The position numbers were made by a program, and so were the translations under genes. Shown here piece after piece: positions 53,949-63,849 of a DNA stretch of 64,000 bases. The notes beneath the pieces were generated by a model that ran no database searches, had not been told where the DNA came from, and was given only the letters and a program-made list of their open reading frames with translations. Position 1 is the first letter of the stretch; each line of letters starts with the position of its first letter. The DNA lies in the NCBI GenBank assembly GCA_030374765.1, contig JARGXX010000068.1, forward strand, positions 3,844,001-3,908,000, in the 5' to 3' direction. Source of the stretch: Agarophyton chilense (Eukaryota; Rhodophyta; Florideophyceae; Gracilariales; Gracilariaceae).

Positions 53949-54758
53949 AGCAATCCCAGATGGGTAAATACCTCTCGGGTGTTCGAGTCCCGCTCTCGTG
54001 AAGAGAGGTAACTCAGCGAACGAGCCTTAGTGCCACCGATGCGTGGGTGTAAGACCACGGTGGTTCAGGCAATACCTACAAAGGTGATGACTCCAGGAAA
54101 AGGGGAAGAATCAAAGGGGGATCCAAGTACAAGGATATTCCGCGGACAACGGCAAAGTGTAGGGCGAAAGTGAAGGGCGAAATAGAACGCACGACCAAGC
54201 GTACATACCTATGAAAGAGGTATCCACACTGGATAAGCGAAATAAAGATGGTTAAAAACAACCCTATACAGGGTCGGTGTACTGACCAAACACAGGAAAA
54301 CCAACAAAAGAGAGAAACACACCATTAAAGATGGTACAGTGACGCCTGAGCTTCCCGAGGGGATAGATTAGCCAAACCGGTCGCGGTTACTGCCGTTAAG
54401 AGACGGAGACTCTCGTAGGCGACATAATCTAGAGCCAAACACTCGGTTACCATTTACTTGGTGGTAGCGATGGCGGTGAAGCATTCGCTTAAGTCTATTC
54501 TAGACAGTGGACTACACGTGTAGACTATAGTAGTGCAAACCAATCCTGGTTCATACACGCATCATACGTGTAACCCCTGCCTTGCACTTCCTTCCGTCCA
54601 CTACGGTGCTACTGTAAAGACTTAACTAACATACCTTCTAGGGTGTCTAAAAAACTAGAAACTAACATTACTCATAAAACCATCAACGTGGTCCCTGATA
54701 TATCGGACGCCATATGAATGGTGCTCCGACCGGTTATACGCGCACGCGTTGCTCTGCA
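53944..54758 (+). repeat. Solo LTR of the A/B chromovirus group inside element E
   Basis: 815 bp from TGTAGAGCAATCCC to GCGTTGCTCTGCA, collinear with the element A LTR (shared GGTGTTCGA, GGTTACCATTTACTT, TAGTAGTGCA, CATACACG, GCGTTGCTCT). Flanked by GATGT and AATGT, a 5-bp duplication with one difference. No internal region, so it results from recombination between LTRs. The inverted arm carries the same copy at 62650-63464. Confidence 0.8.
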
Positions 54759-54890
54759 AATGTCCCTTATGGCCCTCCTGAATACCGCGAAATCGGCGTC
54801 CGTGGTAATGTCCGTTCGGAGGATTAGAGGGTATGGCACGACGAGAACATACTCGGTCCTCGAGGTCGTTTAGTTCTGCTCCCGGACATC

Positions 54891-55583
54891 ATGATCCGAT
54901 TTGTAAGGAACCTGGGCATCCAGAATACCTTCCGTGGGACCCAGTTCGACGTCGAAGAGACCGAGGCCCTTTTCGATCATGTCCTACAGGTGGAGTGGGG
55001 CAAGACTCCCGGGTTCCTTAAGCACGACCACGATACCGACTCGTTCACGCCGATTCCGCTACATCCGCAGGGTCGGGACGACGCCCGTGCCTATCCCGCC
55101 AAGCCTCTGAGGAATCAGCCATCGGACATCCCGAGGCGTCATGTGCCCGACTATTATCAGAAGGCCATTGGTTTCGATCCCCTGTGCTTCGAGTCTGGTG
55201 TGGAAGCCACGCCGTTGGTTCCTGTTGGTATGTCCGATGGAGAATCCTTCAGTGAAGATCCCTTCATCCAACCCGTGGAGGCCATCAATCCTCCGGTCGA
55301 GTCCGCTGTTGTGTTGACGACCACTTCCCCTCCTCCAGCTCCTCCGGGCGCTGCTACTCAGGATGAACTCTCATATGAACCGCCCGTCACCCGAGCGGAC
55401 ATCCCTCCTGACGAGGTTACTGCCGAAGCTGAAAGTCATGTAAGCGATGCGATGGCTCAGACGTCCAGTGGGGGCGTCGACATCGCTCCGTCCTCTCCAT
55501 TGCCGCATTTTCCCGCTTCGGTCACGGCTGCACCCGCGGATCTCTGTCCTATCTGCGTACCGTTTGTATCACTGCCTCGATGA
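54891..55583 (+). CDS. Element E opposite-strand ORF, second part (230 aa)
   Basis: ATG-started frame: MIRFVRNLGIQNTFRGTQFD, VEETEALFDHVLQVEWGKTP, then Pro/Asp-rich sequence with YYQKAIGFDP and a long acidic, Ser/Pro-rich end. The LFDHVLQVEWGKTP motif lines up with LLDFLEGVQWDEVP in element B and ILDVIDNTQWDRVP in element A. Overlaps the next frame by four bases, which recalls compact element coding. Product unknown; intact in both arms. Confidence 0.65.
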   Translation: MIRFVRNLGIQNTFRGTQFDVEETEALFDHVLQVEWGKTPGFLKHDHDTDSFTPIPLHPQGRDDARAYPAKPLRNQPSDIPRRHVPDYYQKAIGFDPLCFESGVEATPLVPVGMSDGESFSEDPFIQPVEAINPPVESAVVLTTTSPPPAPPGAATQDELSYEPPVTRADIPPDEVTAEAESHVSDAMAQTSSGGVDIAPSSPLPHFPASVTAAPADLCPICVPFVSLPR

Positions 55584-55945
55584 ACATTGGGAAAGTCCTC
55601 AGGGAAGCTTGCTCCTGGACGAGTCGCTCGGCGCGCAATGCCGCGGTTGTCCAACAGGGTCAGGATCTGAAGACCACTACGGTCAATCTCCTGCAGCGGA
55701 ATGCACAGATGATGTCGCAGAGGATTACTGCCGACTTGGATGCCCGGTATGGTCTAAATTTGAGTGACCGGGAGGCCTCCGATGATGACAATAGTTCTTC
55801 AGGTGAATCTCCGCGGAAGAAGCGTGCTCGACTCGCTGAGGCCGGTCCTAGTGGTCCAGTACGCTCCTCGGGTGACCCTAGTCCCGGTTTCACTCCTGCA
55901 GGTTCCAATGAGGACGACGGGGTTACTCCTATGCCGCCCCAATGA
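55580..55945 (+). CDS. Element E opposite-strand ORF, helical basic protein (121 aa)
   Basis: Starts MNIGKVLREACSW. A long helix (ARNAAVVQQGQDLKTTTVNL, LQRNAQMMSQRITADLDARY) with heptad-like spacing is followed by an acidic Ser run and RKKRARLAEAG, a likely nuclear localisation signal, then a Pro/Ser tail. The same frame, decayed, is in element D (16952-17335); an identical one is in element F (61828-61463). The helix plus nuclear signal suggests a nuclear regulator, but this is inference. Confidence 0.65.
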   Translation: MNIGKVLREACSWTSRSARNAAVVQQGQDLKTTTVNLLQRNAQMMSQRITADLDARYGLNLSDREASDDDNSSSGESPRKKRARLAEAGPSGPVRSSGDPSPGFTPAGSNEDDGVTPMPPQ

Positions 55946-56059
55946 GTCTTATTGGTGTTCGGAGCGCTTTCCCGAACCTTGAGGTCATGGAAAGGGCTGT
56001 TCGGCCTCTGCTGGTTAGTCAAATAAAGTAAATCTTGTTTTTTTTCAAGGTCGTTCCTG

Positions 56060-56786
56060 TTCACCGATCAGGCTGGCTGCCACACAGAATCTGCATGCCA
56101 ACATAACTGTAGCTCCCCAAACAAATCCCTAGATCTTTAACGTTTTCATGCGTCTTCACCTTGAGCATTGGAGCCCTTACAGACAGGTAGATTTCCACCA
56201 ACATCTCTGCATCGCTGGACTAAGAATGTGTGATCGTCTAACAACACGTCAAGCATTATTGCAGCCCAATTATTCTTCTTTTATGTTTCTATTTACTTCT
56301 TATTGGCACCAGTCCTTGATTAAATTGAACGTTTTTGACCATCATTCGTTTCGGTGTCTTTTTTCTTTGTTTGAGTCACACCACTGGAGATACACACCGT
56401 ATTCAAGAAAGGGGGTTATACATTTGTTACTTATAAAACAAAGACGTCTGGGCAGACCTCTCTGCTTCAATGCAATGCAATGCTTAGTATTGGTGATTGA
56501 ACGGCACCGGGCAAGGGCTTCTATAATGATTCTGTGTGTGCTGATCGGAGTAATAGCTTCTGTATCCATTTTCTTCTTACGTTTCTGGCGTTGTCTTGTG
56601 CTGAAGGCCCTGAGTACTGACGCCAATGCAGTCGCTCGAATTCCAAGCGAAATAGAGCTAGGAAAATACAAATGAGCCATAGAAGACAAATACCATTCCC
56701 TTGAATATGTTTATGCAGTTGCAGACTGTCTAAAGCTTCTACTAAACCAAGCAGTGACTGTATCACTCAAAAAAGGTACTGCAATA
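56060..56786. other. Spacer between elements E and F
   Basis: No similarity seen to either element. A 175-codon plus-strand frame (56148-56675) has hydrophobic runs but no family resemblance; I do not call it a gene. Confidence 0.4.
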
Positions 56787-57232
56787 TGTGAAGGAGCAAC
56801 GATAACGGTTGAGCCTTGAAAGCCTCCGAGCCCTGAGGGAACTGACAGATGCCACGTGGACTGGCTGACCTCAGCTGGACTGATTCAGTTTTTTAATTAT
56901 TTTTAATTAGTGTTATAGATTAGCATTACAGTGTCAGGGAGATCCCAGCGCCTCACCAGTACTATTTACTTGGCTCGAGTGACGCTTCTCCCTTAGAGTA
57001 AGGTAGGCACCGTTAGCATACTAAATAACCCCCTTTGGTATACTGAATCAACCCTTTGGTCTTCAAACCATCGTTTACGAAGCTTTAACCTGTAGGACTA
57101 CGCAGTAAACGCCAGCCCATTGCACCAAGTACTCTGGGAGTGTCGCCGTTAAGGATTCGAACCTTAGGACCCCCTCTACCACGCTACCACCGGTCGAGAC
57201 CCGTACGTTGACCCACCAGTCATTGCGTTGCA
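56787..57232 (+). repeat. Element F 5' LTR
   Basis: 446 bp, reverse-complementary to the D-family LTR at 52163-52608. Starts TGTGAAGGAGC and ends GCGTTGCA. Carries GGTTCGAATCC on the minus strand (57163-57153). Confidence 0.87.
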
Positions 57233-57235
57233 TTT

Positions 57236-57253
57236 TTGTCTCCCGACTTAGAA
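57236..57253 (+). other. Primer-binding site of element F
   Basis: TTGTCTCCCGACTTAGAA, one or two differences from the D site (TGGTCTCCCGACTTGGAA) and the A site. Confidence 0.55.
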
Positions 57254-57267
57254 TCCTCTAAAAATAA

Positions 57268-57786
57268 TTGAACGGACAACTGGAACCAAAAATTATCCGG
57301 ATTCTAACCTTTGGTTTGATTCTCCAACGGACCAGAAGTAAACAAGCCACCGCCATTATGGACGTAGGAAACACCCCCACCCGACCAGACTATGGGACTC
57401 CCACGGCAAGACCAGCTGCCACTGCAACGCCGACGATGTCGCCTGAACCTCAGGCTGATAATCTTAGCGACCGCAGGAGCACGAGAAGCCAGCCGCAAGG
57501 ATTACTTACTCCCCCGGACGACCCTGAAATGATTCGACGATAACCCACGGTAGAAGCGCAATTACGAAAACGCCTCACCAGGGCCAACTCTAGGCCAGGA
57601 ACACCACAAGTAGAACCCCGTAAGACTGAAGGAATTAGATAGAATATTCCCACAAGGCTTGCTGACCTTCTCTGGCCCCGTCTCCGTGAGCTCTGCTCAG
57701 TCCATGTGGATTCCATTGTGGACATGCGACTCGCCACGGCGATCGCTGACCATTGGGATTACCTCGTTACACGAATCGTCCCCAAA
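57268..57786 (+). pseudogene. Element F N-terminal block
   Basis: MNGQLEPKIIRILTFGLILQ, GNTPTRPDYGTPTARPAATA, MRLATAIADHWDYLVTRIVP match the minus-strand block of element D (21610-20891). The similarity stops near 57786, after which unrelated sequence begins. Fossil. Confidence 0.7.
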
Positions 57787-58199
57787 ATCATGGAGTCTGA
57801 GCTATTCTTAGACTCCCTCATTCAGACCGTTCAAGGAGCAGTCACCAGCCAGTCAGGCAACGGAGTCCCTAGAACCACTTCACAAGTCAACCATCCAGCT
57901 TCCATATGGCAACCCCAAGTCTGTGTTCTTGGAATGTTAGTTTAGTGTGCTAGATAGCTATATTGGAGCGCAAACTCCTGAAAAGTTTAGTGGAATTGCA
58001 GTTCGCGCCAGTTCACACCAGTTGCACTGTAGAAATATTAATTTTTCGGAAATATCGTTCCCACTCCCCCTAGAACCAACAGTTCTAGTTGCAGTTCGAT
58101 GATAGTTTAATATTTTATTCCTTTTCTCTCAGCATCGCCGGTCGGAAACCAATTTTTTGTGAGAACATATTTACTTAATCAAGTGCCTTCCGCCACATG

Positions 58200-58830
58200 G
58201 GAACCCAGAACTCATCTGGCATCCGGCCATTGCTTCACCGGAAACAACATCTCATAAAACTCCCGGGGTACACTCTCTATCCCCTCCCACGGCTTCCCTC
58301 GGCTCACTGAGTCCTCTCCGCCTCCGCACTCATTCTTTCCATCTCCCAAACGCCCCATCGCCCCAACCTCCCCCTCCTCCTCCGGAACACTCTTCGACAC
58401 CCTCTTTCCTTCCCTTCTCTAGCAATCTTCCTTCTCAACCTCTGTCCCAAATCTACCGCAGTTATCAACCGCTTTTTCCCCACCATCTCTTCATTCCCCT
58501 CATCCCCCTTCGGCCCTTCGACCGGTCGTAAACAAGACTCCATCCCATTCTCCTCTTCCTTTTTTCTCCCCCTTTCATTACCCTTGTCCCTCTGCAGTCC
58601 TTTCAAAGCCCTCCCCAGCTGCAAAACACGACCCTCCAACTGGCGCTCTTTCTCTCTCACCTCGTGAACACGTCGCGATAGCTAACTCTTCGTCCGTTCA
58701 GCGCCAGTTTTCAATCGCTCGTTTCCGATATCGCGCTTTCCGAGCTTCGCCGATGATACCTCGCGAGACAGTTCTATGAGATTCTTTTTGAACTCAAAGA
58801 AGACTTGGTTTAAGACCTTTTTGTTCATGG
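58200..58830 (-). pseudogene. Coiled-coil gene fragment inside element F
   Basis: Minus strand from an ATG at about 58830: MNKKVLNQVFFEFKKNLIEL, SREVSSAKLGKRDIGNERLK, one in-frame TAG near 58680, then VREKERQLEGRVLQLGRALK and GLQRDKGNERGRKKEEENGM, becoming Arg/Gly rich. The charged heptad pattern indicates a coiled coil of a host-type protein. It does not resemble any element gene in the window. Family unknown. Confidence 0.45.
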
Positions 58831-59309
58831 GCAAAATATAACCCAAACATCGGCGACGGTCATGTGTCTCTACCCTTTTAATACGACAGCAGTGAAGAGT
58901 AGGGCGCCGAGAGTCGGTTGTTTAATTTCCGGCTCGATCGCGGAGGGAGCGACCTGTGCAGAATCGACTGGGGCGTGGAATAACTGCAGTTTCGTGCCCA
59001 CGACAGTGGAGATGTGATTCTCCGATAAGACGACCAGAAGGGCCTCGACATGAGGGGGGAGGCGGTGGTCGACTTGATAGATGCGCTCTTCGACGACAGA
59101 GGGTCCATGAACTTGGCCGCTGTGCCGAGAACAAGCTCAGTGACCTTGTTAAACGTGAGGTTGAAACGCAAGATGAGCTGCATACACTAGGGGACGGCGG
59201 CCTCGACCGTCATCTGCTCCGGGTGCTGTATGCAGTCGAAACGAAGGCTTATCATCTTGGAAAAGCCTTCGGACTCCTTGCGGAAGAGGTGATAGCCCCT
59301 TTCTGTTAA

Positions 59310-59685
59310 CTACATCCTTGTTTTCACTCGCTCTTTCTCAAAGGCGTGTGTGGCTTTGGGGCGAAGATTCGCCGAAACGTTTCGATCCAAATCGTACAGA
59401 AGCCCTTCGTTTGAGAGGAACCCAGATGAGAGAAGTGCGTCGACGACTGAGCGGAAGATGTCAAGGCGAGAAGTGTTGGAGTCGGAGGCACTCAGAGGCT
59501 TAAGTATGTTTAGAAAGAGAGAAATTGTGTTGGGGAGAGAGGCTGAATTGAGCTGATGGTTGCGGTTCTCGGTGACAATCTTCGAAACATTAGTCGGAGA
59601 GGTGAAGTTAATGACCGGTTCAAAAAGAAAGATGACGGATTGGCTGTGGGCCACACAGTCGTCGGGGAGAGTCGTAATGTTACAG
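59310..59685 (-). other. Unrecognised open stretch inside element F
   Basis: The minus-strand frame reads CVAHSQSVIFLFEPVINFTS, PTNVSKIVTENRNHQLNSAS, LPNTISLFLNILKPLSASDS and LLSSGFLSNEGLLYDLDRNV. Composition looks like a genuine exon. Minus-strand frames on both sides (59183-58878, 60927-60439) could belong to the same former gene. Family unknown. Confidence 0.35.
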
Positions 59686-60019
59686 AAATGTTATGTGAGA
59701 GAGATGTGACGTGTAGAAGGTACAATGCAGATTTTGCGGAGAGCAAGCGATGATCCATGTAACCGCAAGATTAGAATTTGCACAGACAAGGGCGAGGTTG
59801 GGTTGGGAGAGCGCGTGACTTGGAATGGAAAAAAGCGCAACTGGCAGGGGCGCACTAAAGTGGGGCGCCAACCATCGGCTTGGTGCGGTCGGTAGTGGGG
59901 TGTGCCTCGAGGAGTGTCGTGGAAGCGGTGATGGAATGGGAGTTGGTGAAGGCAGGGTTTTTGGAGTTGGGTTTCGTGGGGGGGTTCGTAGTCAGAGTTA
60001 GGGTTGGGGCGGTGGTTGA

Positions 60020-60330
60020 GGGGGAGATGGTGCGGGGGCTAGTTGCTGACGGGGTTGCAGCGGTGGTTCAGGGCGATTTGGTGCGGGGGTTAGTTGCGGA
60101 CGGGGTAGCTGCGGCAGATGTTGTTTTGGTTGTGGTTGTACAAACTTTCATTGTGAAGGCGGAGTTGTGGTTCACAGTGGATTTGGTAGGAAATCGGGGA
60201 AGGTGTCTCAAACTGGGGAGGGTGGTGGAGAGGATGTGAAAATGTACTAGTTAGTTGTGGACGGGGTTGCTGTGGCAAATGATGTTTTCGTGATGGTGTT
60301 ACAAACGTTGGTTAAAAAGGCGGCGTTGGG
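60020..60330. repeat. Degenerate G/T-rich tandem repeat
   Basis: Repeated GTGCGGGGG.TAGTTGC.GACGGGGT and CGTTGG..AAAAAGGCGG-like units across about 300 bases; three or four imperfect copies. Lies inside the non-element part of F. Confidence 0.6.
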
Positions 60331-60438
60331 GTTGGCAGTGTATCTAGGAACAACCGTAGGCTTTTGAGACTCATCATCTGCGGCGGTGATGGAGGCCGAC
60401 ACCGGTCGTAAGGGTTCCTTGGTTGCAGGGCCTGTTCC

Positions 60439-60927
60439 TTAATATGTAGTGTGAGCAGCTGCTAAATCCTTCAGCGATGCAATGCCACCGCTCTGGAATT
60501 CACCAGGAGCCATGCCTTTCGCAGAATTAGATGAATGGTTCTCGTTCGGAAACATTTTCGCGCTCTTCTTTGCCTCGTAGGATCTATGCGCTAGTTTTTC
60601 CATCGGTTTTGATACGCTGGGCTTTATTATAGACGAGTAGTTTCTTTCTGTGAAACCGGTCATTCTAAAATCGACTTCGTGATATAATTCATCGGTGATG
60701 GACGATCCAGGCTGCCTCGGTCCTTGCATATCATGCATACTGCTTGATCCCCGTGAATCTATGCTTAAAAGGGAGCCTCTGATACCTGTGCTCTGCTGAA
60801 GGGGATGAAACTTCTTACCACCCAAGATAAAGACGTGAGATATTAACGATCCTGTAGTGTTCTTTCCCAAAATCAACTCGTCTCGAGACGTATCGGAATG
60901 TAATCCCATTTTAGGTATACGTGGCAT
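60439..60927 (-). CDS. Unrecognised, probably disordered protein segment (162 aa or longer)
   Basis: The frame from ATG 60927 reads MPRIPKMGLHSDTSRDELIL, GKNTTGSLISHVFILGGKKF, SSSMHDMQGPRQPGSSITDE and ends GGIASLKDLAAAHTTY. The frame stays open upstream to about 61035 (ARRSEIPAFPKIKSPSRLST, SARNVPSVGEL), so it may be an exon. Ser/Lys/Pro-rich with short phospho-site-like patches. No family. Its setting between pieces of a retroelement suggests captured or interrupted host sequence. Confidence 0.4.
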   Translation of the reverse strand: MPRIPKMGLHSDTSRDELILGKNTTGSLISHVFILGGKKFHPLQQSTGIRGSLLSIDSRGSSSMHDMQGPRQPGSSITDELYHEVDFRMTGFTERNYSSIIKPSVSKPMEKLAHRSYEAKKSAKMFPNENHSSNSAKGMAPGEFQSGGIASLKDLAAAHTTY

Positions 60928-61129
60928 GAGTTCACCAACAGATGGAACATTACGAGCAGATGTGGATAAGCGACTAGGCGACTTTATCTTTGGAAATGCA
61001 GGAATTTCACTTCGGCGAGCTGCCGACGGTGGTTGGGGCTCAAGATGTCAGCAAAGCGGTGAATGGGTCTTGCCTATGCTATCCATCACTGCACTACAGG
61101 TTTCTCAAGGCAGTGGTAAGGTTAAATGG

Positions 61130-61348
61130 GTCTCTTGAACGAATTTAGCGTTCCGGAGGTTCATGCCACCCATTGCGAAAAAGCAGAAACATTCCACGAA
61201 GGGGGCCCGCCACGCCGGTTCGTCGGAGCACGAGGGTTTGCCGTAGCTCCCGCATCAGGGAATAAGGTCAGTCCTTCGGCGACACCTGAGGAAGACCTGA
61301 GACGCTTTCAAGGTTGGACGCCGTCCCGGGGCACGCACGTTTGAGATC
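61130..61348 (+). pseudogene. Element F end of the integrase tail
   Basis: RRFVGARGFAVAPASGNKVS, PSATPEEDLRRFQG matches the minus-strand tail of element D near 17520-17600 (APTSRNSVSPQAKLEEDLRS). It marks where element similarity resumes after the foreign interior. Confidence 0.6.
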
Positions 61349-61462
61349 CAGGAACAACCTTGAAAAAAAACAAGATTTACTTTATTTGACTAACCAGCAG
61401 AGGCCGAACAGCCCTTTCCATGACCTCAAGGTTCGGGAAAGCGCTCCGAACACCAATAAGAC

Positions 61463-61828
61463 TCATTGGGGCGGCATAGGAGTAACCCCGTCGTCCTCAT
61501 TGGAACCTGCAGGAGTGAAACCGGGACTAGGGTCACCCGAGGAGCGTACTGGACCACTAGGACCGGCCTCAGCGAGTCGAGCACGCTTCTTCCGCGGAGA
61601 TTCACCTGAAGAACTATTGTCATCATCGGAGGCCTCCCGGTCACTCAAATTTAGACCATACCGGGCATCCAAGTCGGCAGTAATCCTCTGCGACATCATC
61701 TGTGCATTCCGCTGCAGGAGATTGACCGTAGTGGTCTTCAGATCCTGACCCTGTTGGACAACCGCGGCATTGCGCGCCGAGCGACTCGTCCAGGAGCAAG
61801 CTTCCCTGAGGACTTTCCCAATGTTCAT
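61463..61828 (-). CDS. Element F opposite-strand ORF, helical basic protein (121 aa)
   Basis: Identical to the frame at 55580-55945: helix, acidic Ser run and RKKRARLAEAG. Runs against the orientation of element F. Confidence 0.65.
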   Translation of the reverse strand: MNIGKVLREACSWTSRSARNAAVVQQGQDLKTTTVNLLQRNAQMMSQRITADLDARYGLNLSDREASDDDNSSSGESPRKKRARLAEAGPSGPVRSSGDPSPGFTPAGSNEDDGVTPMPPQ

Positions 61829-62517
61829 CGAGGCAGTGATACAAACGGTACGCAGATAGGACGGAGATCCGCGGGTGCAGCCGTGACCGAAGCGGGAAAA
61901 TGCGGCAATGGAGAGGACGGAGCGATGTCGACGCCCCCACTGGACGTCTGAGCCATCGCATCGCTTACATGACTTTCAGCTTCGGCAGTAACCTCGTCAG
62001 GAGGGATGTCCGCTCGGGTGACGGGCGGTTCATATGAGAGTTCATCCTGAGTAGCAGCGCCCGGAGGAGCTGGAGGAGGGGAAGTGGTCGTCAACACAAC
62101 AGCGGACTCGACCGGAGGATTGATGGCCTCCACGGGTTGGATGAAGGGATCTTCACTGAAGGATTCTCCATCGGACATACCAACAGGAACCAACGGCGTG
62201 GCTTCCACACCAGACTCGAAGCACAGGGGATCGAAACCAATGGCCTTCTGATAATAGTCGGGCACATGACGCCTCGGGATGTCCGATGGCTGATTCCTCA
62301 GAGGCTTGGCGGGATAGGCACGGGCGTCGTCCCGACCCTGCGGATGTAGCGGAATCGGCGTGAACGAGTCGGTATCGTGGTCGTGCTTAAGGAACCCGGG
62401 AGTCTTGCCCCACTCCACCTGTAGGACATGATCGAAAAGGGCCTCGGTCTCTTCGACGTCGAACTGGGTCCCACGGAAGGTATTCTGGATGCCCAGGTTC
62501 CTTACAAATCGGATCAT
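61825..62517 (-). CDS. Element F opposite-strand ORF, second part (230 aa)
   Basis: Same as 54891-55583 except for one residue (DLRPIC here, DLCPIC there). Overlaps the next frame by four bases. Contains the LFDHVLQVEWGKTP motif shared with A and B. Confidence 0.65.
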   Translation of the reverse strand: MIRFVRNLGIQNTFRGTQFDVEETEALFDHVLQVEWGKTPGFLKHDHDTDSFTPIPLHPQGRDDARAYPAKPLRNQPSDIPRRHVPDYYQKAIGFDPLCFESGVEATPLVPVGMSDGESFSEDPFIQPVEAINPPVESAVVLTTTSPPPAPPGAATQDELSYEPPVTRADIPPDEVTAEAESHVSDAMAQTSSGGVDIAPSSPLPHFPASVTAAPADLRPICVPFVSLPR

Positions 62518-62649
62518 GATGTCCGGGAGCAGAACTAAACGACCTCGAGGACCGAGTATGTTCTCGTCGTGCCATACCCTCTAATCCTCCGAACGGACAT
62601 TACCACGGACGCCGATTTCGCGGTATTCAGGAGGGCCATAAGGGACATT

Positions 62650-63464
62650 TGCAGAGCAACGCGTGCGCGTATAACCGGTCGGAGCACCATTCATATGGCG
62701 TCCGATATATCAGGGACCACGTTGATGGTTTTATGAGTAATGTTAGTTTCTAGTTTTTTAGACACCCTAGAAGGTATGTTAGTTAAGTCTTTACAGTAGC
62801 ACCGTAGTGGACGGAAGGAAGTGCAAGGCAGGGGTTACACGTATGATGCGTGTATGAACCAGGATTGGTTTGCACTACTATAGTCTACACGTGTAGTCCA
62901 CTGTCTAGAATAGACTTAAGCGAATGCTTCACCGCCATCGCTACCACCAAGTAAATGGTAACCGAGTGTTTGGCTCTAGATTATGTCGCCTACGAGAGTC
63001 TCCGTCTCTTAACGGCAGTAACCGCGACCGGTTTGGCTAATCTATCCCCTCGGGAAGCTCAGGCGTCACTGTACCATCTTTAATGGTGTGTTTCTCTCTT
63101 TTGTTGGTTTTCCTGTGTTTGGTCAGTACACCGACCCTGTATAGGGTTGTTTTTAACCATCTTTATTTCGCTTATCCAGTGTGGATACCTCTTTCATAGG
63201 TATGTACGCTTGGTCGTGCGTTCTATTTCGCCCTTCACTTTCGCCCTACACTTTGCCGTTGTCCGCGGAATATCCTTGTACTTGGATCCCCCTTTGATTC
63301 TTCCCCTTTTCCTGGAGTCATCACCTTTGTAGGTATTGCCTGAACCACCGTGGTCTTACACCCACGCATCGGTGGCACTAAGGCTCGTTCGCTGAGTTAC
63401 CTCTCTTCACGAGAGCGGGACTCGAACACCCGAGAGGTATTTACCCATCTGGGATTGCTCTACA
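62650..63464 (-). repeat. Solo LTR of the A/B group, inverted copy
   Basis: Mirror image of 53944-54758 with the same flanks. Confidence 0.8.
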
Positions 63465-63849
63465 ACATCACGCCGAACTCGAAGAAGAGTACCTGCCAGG
63501 AGATCCAAGACCTTCGGTCATTGTCGTCACCCTTGAGTTGGCACGAATGGAACGCCACCACGGACGTCGTGGGGACCAAAAGGAACGGCGAAACACGCCA
63601 GAACATGGCCCATTGGTTCTCATCTGCACGAGGCAACGAGAGATATGACGGAGGACACATGTCGGCGCTCATGTCGTGAAACTCCACCTGGTGCCAGCAG
63701 AAGAAGAACTCCACAGATTGACGTAGACGACCATCGGGCTCGTGCATCTCGTTCCAATAGACCCTATTGAACATCCAAAACAGGCGGTCATGCGGCAGAT
63801 GGAAGCTCATAAGCGCCAGGTGGTTGTGACCCACCGGAGGAAATCGCAC
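63460..63849 (-). CDS. Element F opposite-strand ORF block, first half (partial)
   Basis: Identical to 53559-53948: HNHLALMSFHLPHDRLFWMF and YLSLPRADENQWAMFWRVSP. The block continues past the right edge of the window. Confidence 0.6.
   Translation of the reverse strand: MRFPPVGHNHLALMSFHLPHDRLFWMFNRVYWNEMHEPDGRLRQSVEFFFCWHQVEFHDMSADMCPPSYLSLPRADENQWAMFWRVSPFLLVPTTSVVAFHSCQLKGDDNDRRSWISWQVLFFEFGVML

Larger units (their letters stand above)
52163..56059 (-). mobile_element. Element E: 3' part of a D-family chromovirus
   Basis: 3' LTR (52163-52608) followed by the opposite-strand ORF block (+, about 52640-55945), with a solo LTR of the A/B group inserted (53944-54758). Collinear with the left half of element D. 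Similarity to the inverted partner stops at 56059, and no pol follows. From 53408 on it is an almost perfect inverted copy of element F. It interrupts Tc1-like element 2. Incomplete. Confidence 0.8.
53408..56059. repeat. Left arm of large inverted repeat
   Basis: Pairs with 64000-61349 (position x pairs with 117408 minus x). Open frames in the two arms are identical apart from one noticed base (a Cys/Arg difference near 55544). The arm probably extends left of 53408, but the partner lies beyond the window. Confidence 0.92.

Noticed and set aside
56148-56675. 175-codon frame between elements E and F
   Set aside because: Hydrophobic runs but no motif, no supporting flank signals; likely chance in AT-rich sequence.
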